The translations under genes and the position numbers were made by a program. The notes under the pieces were generated by a model. It was not told the DNA's origin, searched no databases, and saw only the letters and a program-made list of their open reading frames with translations. 8,013 nucleotides of DNA from Coriobacteriia bacterium (GTDB lineage: Bacteria; Actinomycetota; Coriobacteriia; Anaerosomatales; SLCP01): contig SKKZ01000027.1 in the NCBI GenBank assembly GCA_007123455.1, positions 1-8,013 of the forward strand, read 5' to 3'. The stretch's first letter is position 1. Each line of letters starts with the position of its first letter. Shown here one piece after another: positions 6,460 to 8,013 of this stretch.

Positions 6460-7503
6460 TCAGGCTCTTACGGACTCGACGAAGAACATGGCGAAACCGG
6501 CTCCGGCAAGGGTGCCTGTCACGATCCAGAAGCGCACCATGACCTTCGTCTCCGACCAGCCCTTCATCTCGAAGTGATGGTGCAGCGGAGCCATCCTGAA
6601 CACCCTCTTACCCGTCAGCTTGAACGATGCGACCTGCAAGATCACGGAAAGGGTCTCGATGACATAGATGCCACCGATCAGCACCAGCAAGAGTTCGGTC
6701 TTGGTGATGATGGCTAATGTCGCAATCGCCGCACCTAGTCCGAGGGACCCGGTGTCGCCCATGAATATGTCTGCCGGGTTGGAGTTGTACCAGAGGAACC
6801 CGATGCATGCCCCGGCGATCGCCGCGGCGAGGAGCGCGACTTCGAGGCGGTCCTGCCGAAATCCGATACCGGCGTAAGCGAGCATCACGATCGTCACGGT
6901 GCCCGCGGCAAGACCGTCAAGACCATCGGTCAGATTCACCGCATTCGAGGTACCGACGATGATAATGAACACCAGGCCCAGGTAGAGCCATGGGACGAGC
7001 AGCGCGTATCCGCGGATCTCGACAACACTGATGAGCGAGCTCATGTCCAGTGCCAGCCCGGTTAGCGGAACGGTGACATCGGTCGAGAGTCCTGCCCAGT
7101 TCACCGCCAGAAGACCGAACGAAAGGGCGACGAGCGCCTGCCCTGCGATCTTGAGGCGAGGCGTCAGTCCGAGCGACCGCTCGTGAATGACTTTGGCCCA
7201 GTCGTCGATGAAGCCCAGCAACCCACAGGCACCGGTAGCAGCCAGTGCCAGCAGGCTCAATCTCCCGAAATCGCCAAGGAAGACGTAGGTACCCGCCACG
7301 ACGAGGAGTATGAGAACGCCACCCATCGTCGGTGTACCCTGCTTGACGAGATGGCCCTGGGGCCCGTCGGCGCGCACCTGTTGTCCGATGCTCCGAAAGC
7401 GCAGGAGGCGAATCCAGAAAGGCAACAATACGCCGGCGGCAAGCATGGACATGACCACCGCTATGAAGACCTGGTATGAGGGATACGCCGCGAGTCTAAA
7501 CAC
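6460..7503 (-). CDS. mraY: Phospho-N-acetylmuramoyl-pentapeptide-transferase (MraY translocase I)
   Basis: Integral membrane enzyme that transfers phospho-MurNAc-pentapeptide from UDP to undecaprenyl phosphate, making lipid I on the cytoplasmic face of the membrane. The 347-residue product has about ten hydrophobic segments. Family motifs, numbered from the GTG at 7503: GTPTMGG at 56-62, FIDDWAK at 98-104 with the adjacent Asp pair, NAVNLTDGLDGLA at 187-199, SNPADIFMGDTGSLGLG at 241-257, and HHHFEMKGW at 308-316. All expected active-site Asp and His residues are present. The start is uncertain. GTG at 7503 overlaps murF by 8 nt and gives a family-like N-terminus (FRLAAYPSYQVF). An in-frame GTG at 7530 would add nine residues (SWKESSSP region) and a 35-nt overlap. 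Both have a purine-rich site about 12-13 nt upstream, so neither is decided by its ribosome binding site. The gene ends 1 nt before murD. Confidence 0.97.
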   Translation of the reverse strand: MFRLAAYPSYQVFIAVVMSMLAAGVLLPFWIRLLRFRSIGQQVRADGPQGHLVKQGTPTMGGVLILLVVAGTYVFLGDFGRLSLLALAATGACGLLGFIDDWAKVIHERSLGLTPRLKIAGQALVALSFGLLAVNWAGLSTDVTVPLTGLALDMSSLISVVEIRGYALLVPWLYLGLVFIIIVGTSNAVNLTDGLDGLAAGTVTIVMLAYAGIGFRQDRLEVALLAAAIAGACIGFLWYNSNPADIFMGDTGSLGLGAAIATLAIITKTELLLVLIGGIYVIETLSVILQVASFKLTGKRVFRMAPLHHHFEMKGWSETKVMVRFWIVTGTLAGAGFAMFFVESVRA

Positions 7504-8011
7504 GGGGCTCGACGATTCCTTCCACGACACGCTCCAGGCCCATCACCCTCGAACCTTTTACGAGCACTACGTCTTCAGGTTCCAGCAGGTCGTCGAGAAC
7601 CTCGGATGCCTCGTCCGCTGTTGCGCAAGGACGAATCGCTTGCGGATCCATACCCCTGGCCCGGGCACCGTCGGCGATCCGGGACGCACGCTCCCCCACG
7701 GTGACAAGGACGTCGATGGGTAAGACCGCCACCTCCTCACCGATCCGGAAGTGGGCGAGTTCGGCGAGCGAGCCAAGCTCGGCCATGTCGCCGAGGACCG
7801 CGATGCGCCGCTCGGCGGTCGACATCCCGGCGAGCGTCTCGATTGCCGCACGCATCGAAGTCGGGTTCGCGTTGTAGGCATCGTTGATCACGTGGATGCC
7901 GCCTGCGCTCGTGAACGACTGCATCCGCATCTCACCCGCACTCGCCTTGGCGAGTCCCAGTGCGATGTCATCAGGCTCGAGGCCGAGGTGCATCGCGATG
8001 GCTGCGGCCGC
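7496..8011 (-). CDS. murF: UDP-N-acetylmuramoyl-tripeptide--D-alanyl-D-alanine ligase, C-terminal part (5' end outside window)
   Basis: This is the last Mur ligase of the cytoplasmic peptidoglycan precursor pathway. It adds D-Ala-D-Ala to UDP-MurNAc-tripeptide using ATP. About 171 C-terminal residues are visible out of a usual length near 450; the reading frame runs open to the window edge, so the start and the ATP-binding GKT loop lie outside. What is seen is the end of the central domain (an Ala-rich helix followed by MHLGLEPDDI) and the whole C-terminal ligase domain. That domain carries the characteristic DAYNANPTSM motif, then VLGDMAELG and a final VLVKGSRVMGLERVVE segment, typical of MurF rather than MurE or MurC. 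It ends in TAG at 7498-7496, overlapping the start of mraY. Placement immediately upstream of mraY is the usual dcw order. Identification is firm; completeness of the gene cannot be judged. Confidence 0.95.
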   Translation of the reverse strand, partial: AAAAIAMHLGLEPDDIALGLAKASAGEMRMQSFTSAGGIHVINDAYNANPTSMRAAIETLAGMSTAERRIAVLGDMAELGSLAELAHFRIGEEVAVLPIDVLVTVGERASRIADGARARGMDPQAIRPCATADEASEVLDDLLEPEDVVLVKGSRVMGLERVVEGIVEPRV

Positions 8012-8013
8012 AA

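Overview
The window is a continuous stretch of a bacterial division and cell wall (dcw) cluster. Every gene lies on the minus strand, so transcription runs from high to low coordinates. The order is murF (3' part only), mraY, murD, ftsW, murG, murC, murB, ftsQ (5' part only). The DNA is GC-rich with strong G/C bias at third codon positions. Five of the seven visible starts are read as GTG. murB sits directly between murC and ftsQ, with no ddl or ftsA visible. This combination suggests a high-GC Gram-positive, perhaps an actinobacterial lineage near Coriobacteriia. That placement is inference from composition and gene order, not from a search.

Layout: murF C-terminal domain (8011-7496), mraY (7503-6460), murD (6458-5058), ftsW (5068-3830), murG (3918-2797), murC (2800-1412), murB (1412-516) and the N-terminal part of ftsQ (559-1). 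There is essentially no non-coding DNA. The only gap is 1 nt, between mraY and murD; all other junctions overlap, by 8, 11, 89, 4, 1 and 44 nt with the starts chosen here. I see no promoter, terminator, RNA gene, mobile element, repeat array or CRISPR, so the block looks like part of one polycistronic, translationally coupled unit.

How the genes work together: MurB and MurC act early in the cytoplasm (reduction to UDP-MurNAc, then addition of the first amino acid). MurD adds D-Glu and MurF adds the terminal dipeptide. MraY moves the phospho-MurNAc-pentapeptide onto undecaprenyl phosphate to make lipid I, and MurG adds GlcNAc to give lipid II. FtsW polymerises lipid II at the septum, and FtsQ belongs to the divisome assembly complex. 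All complete enzymes keep their signature motifs and look functional.

Nothing here looks like a new system. The points worth a second look are local: an 89-nt overlap in which the basic FtsW tail is encoded in another frame over the glycine-rich start of murG; an unusually long, highly basic cytoplasmic tail on FtsQ; a 44-nt murB/ftsQ overlap; and an ambiguous start for mraY.
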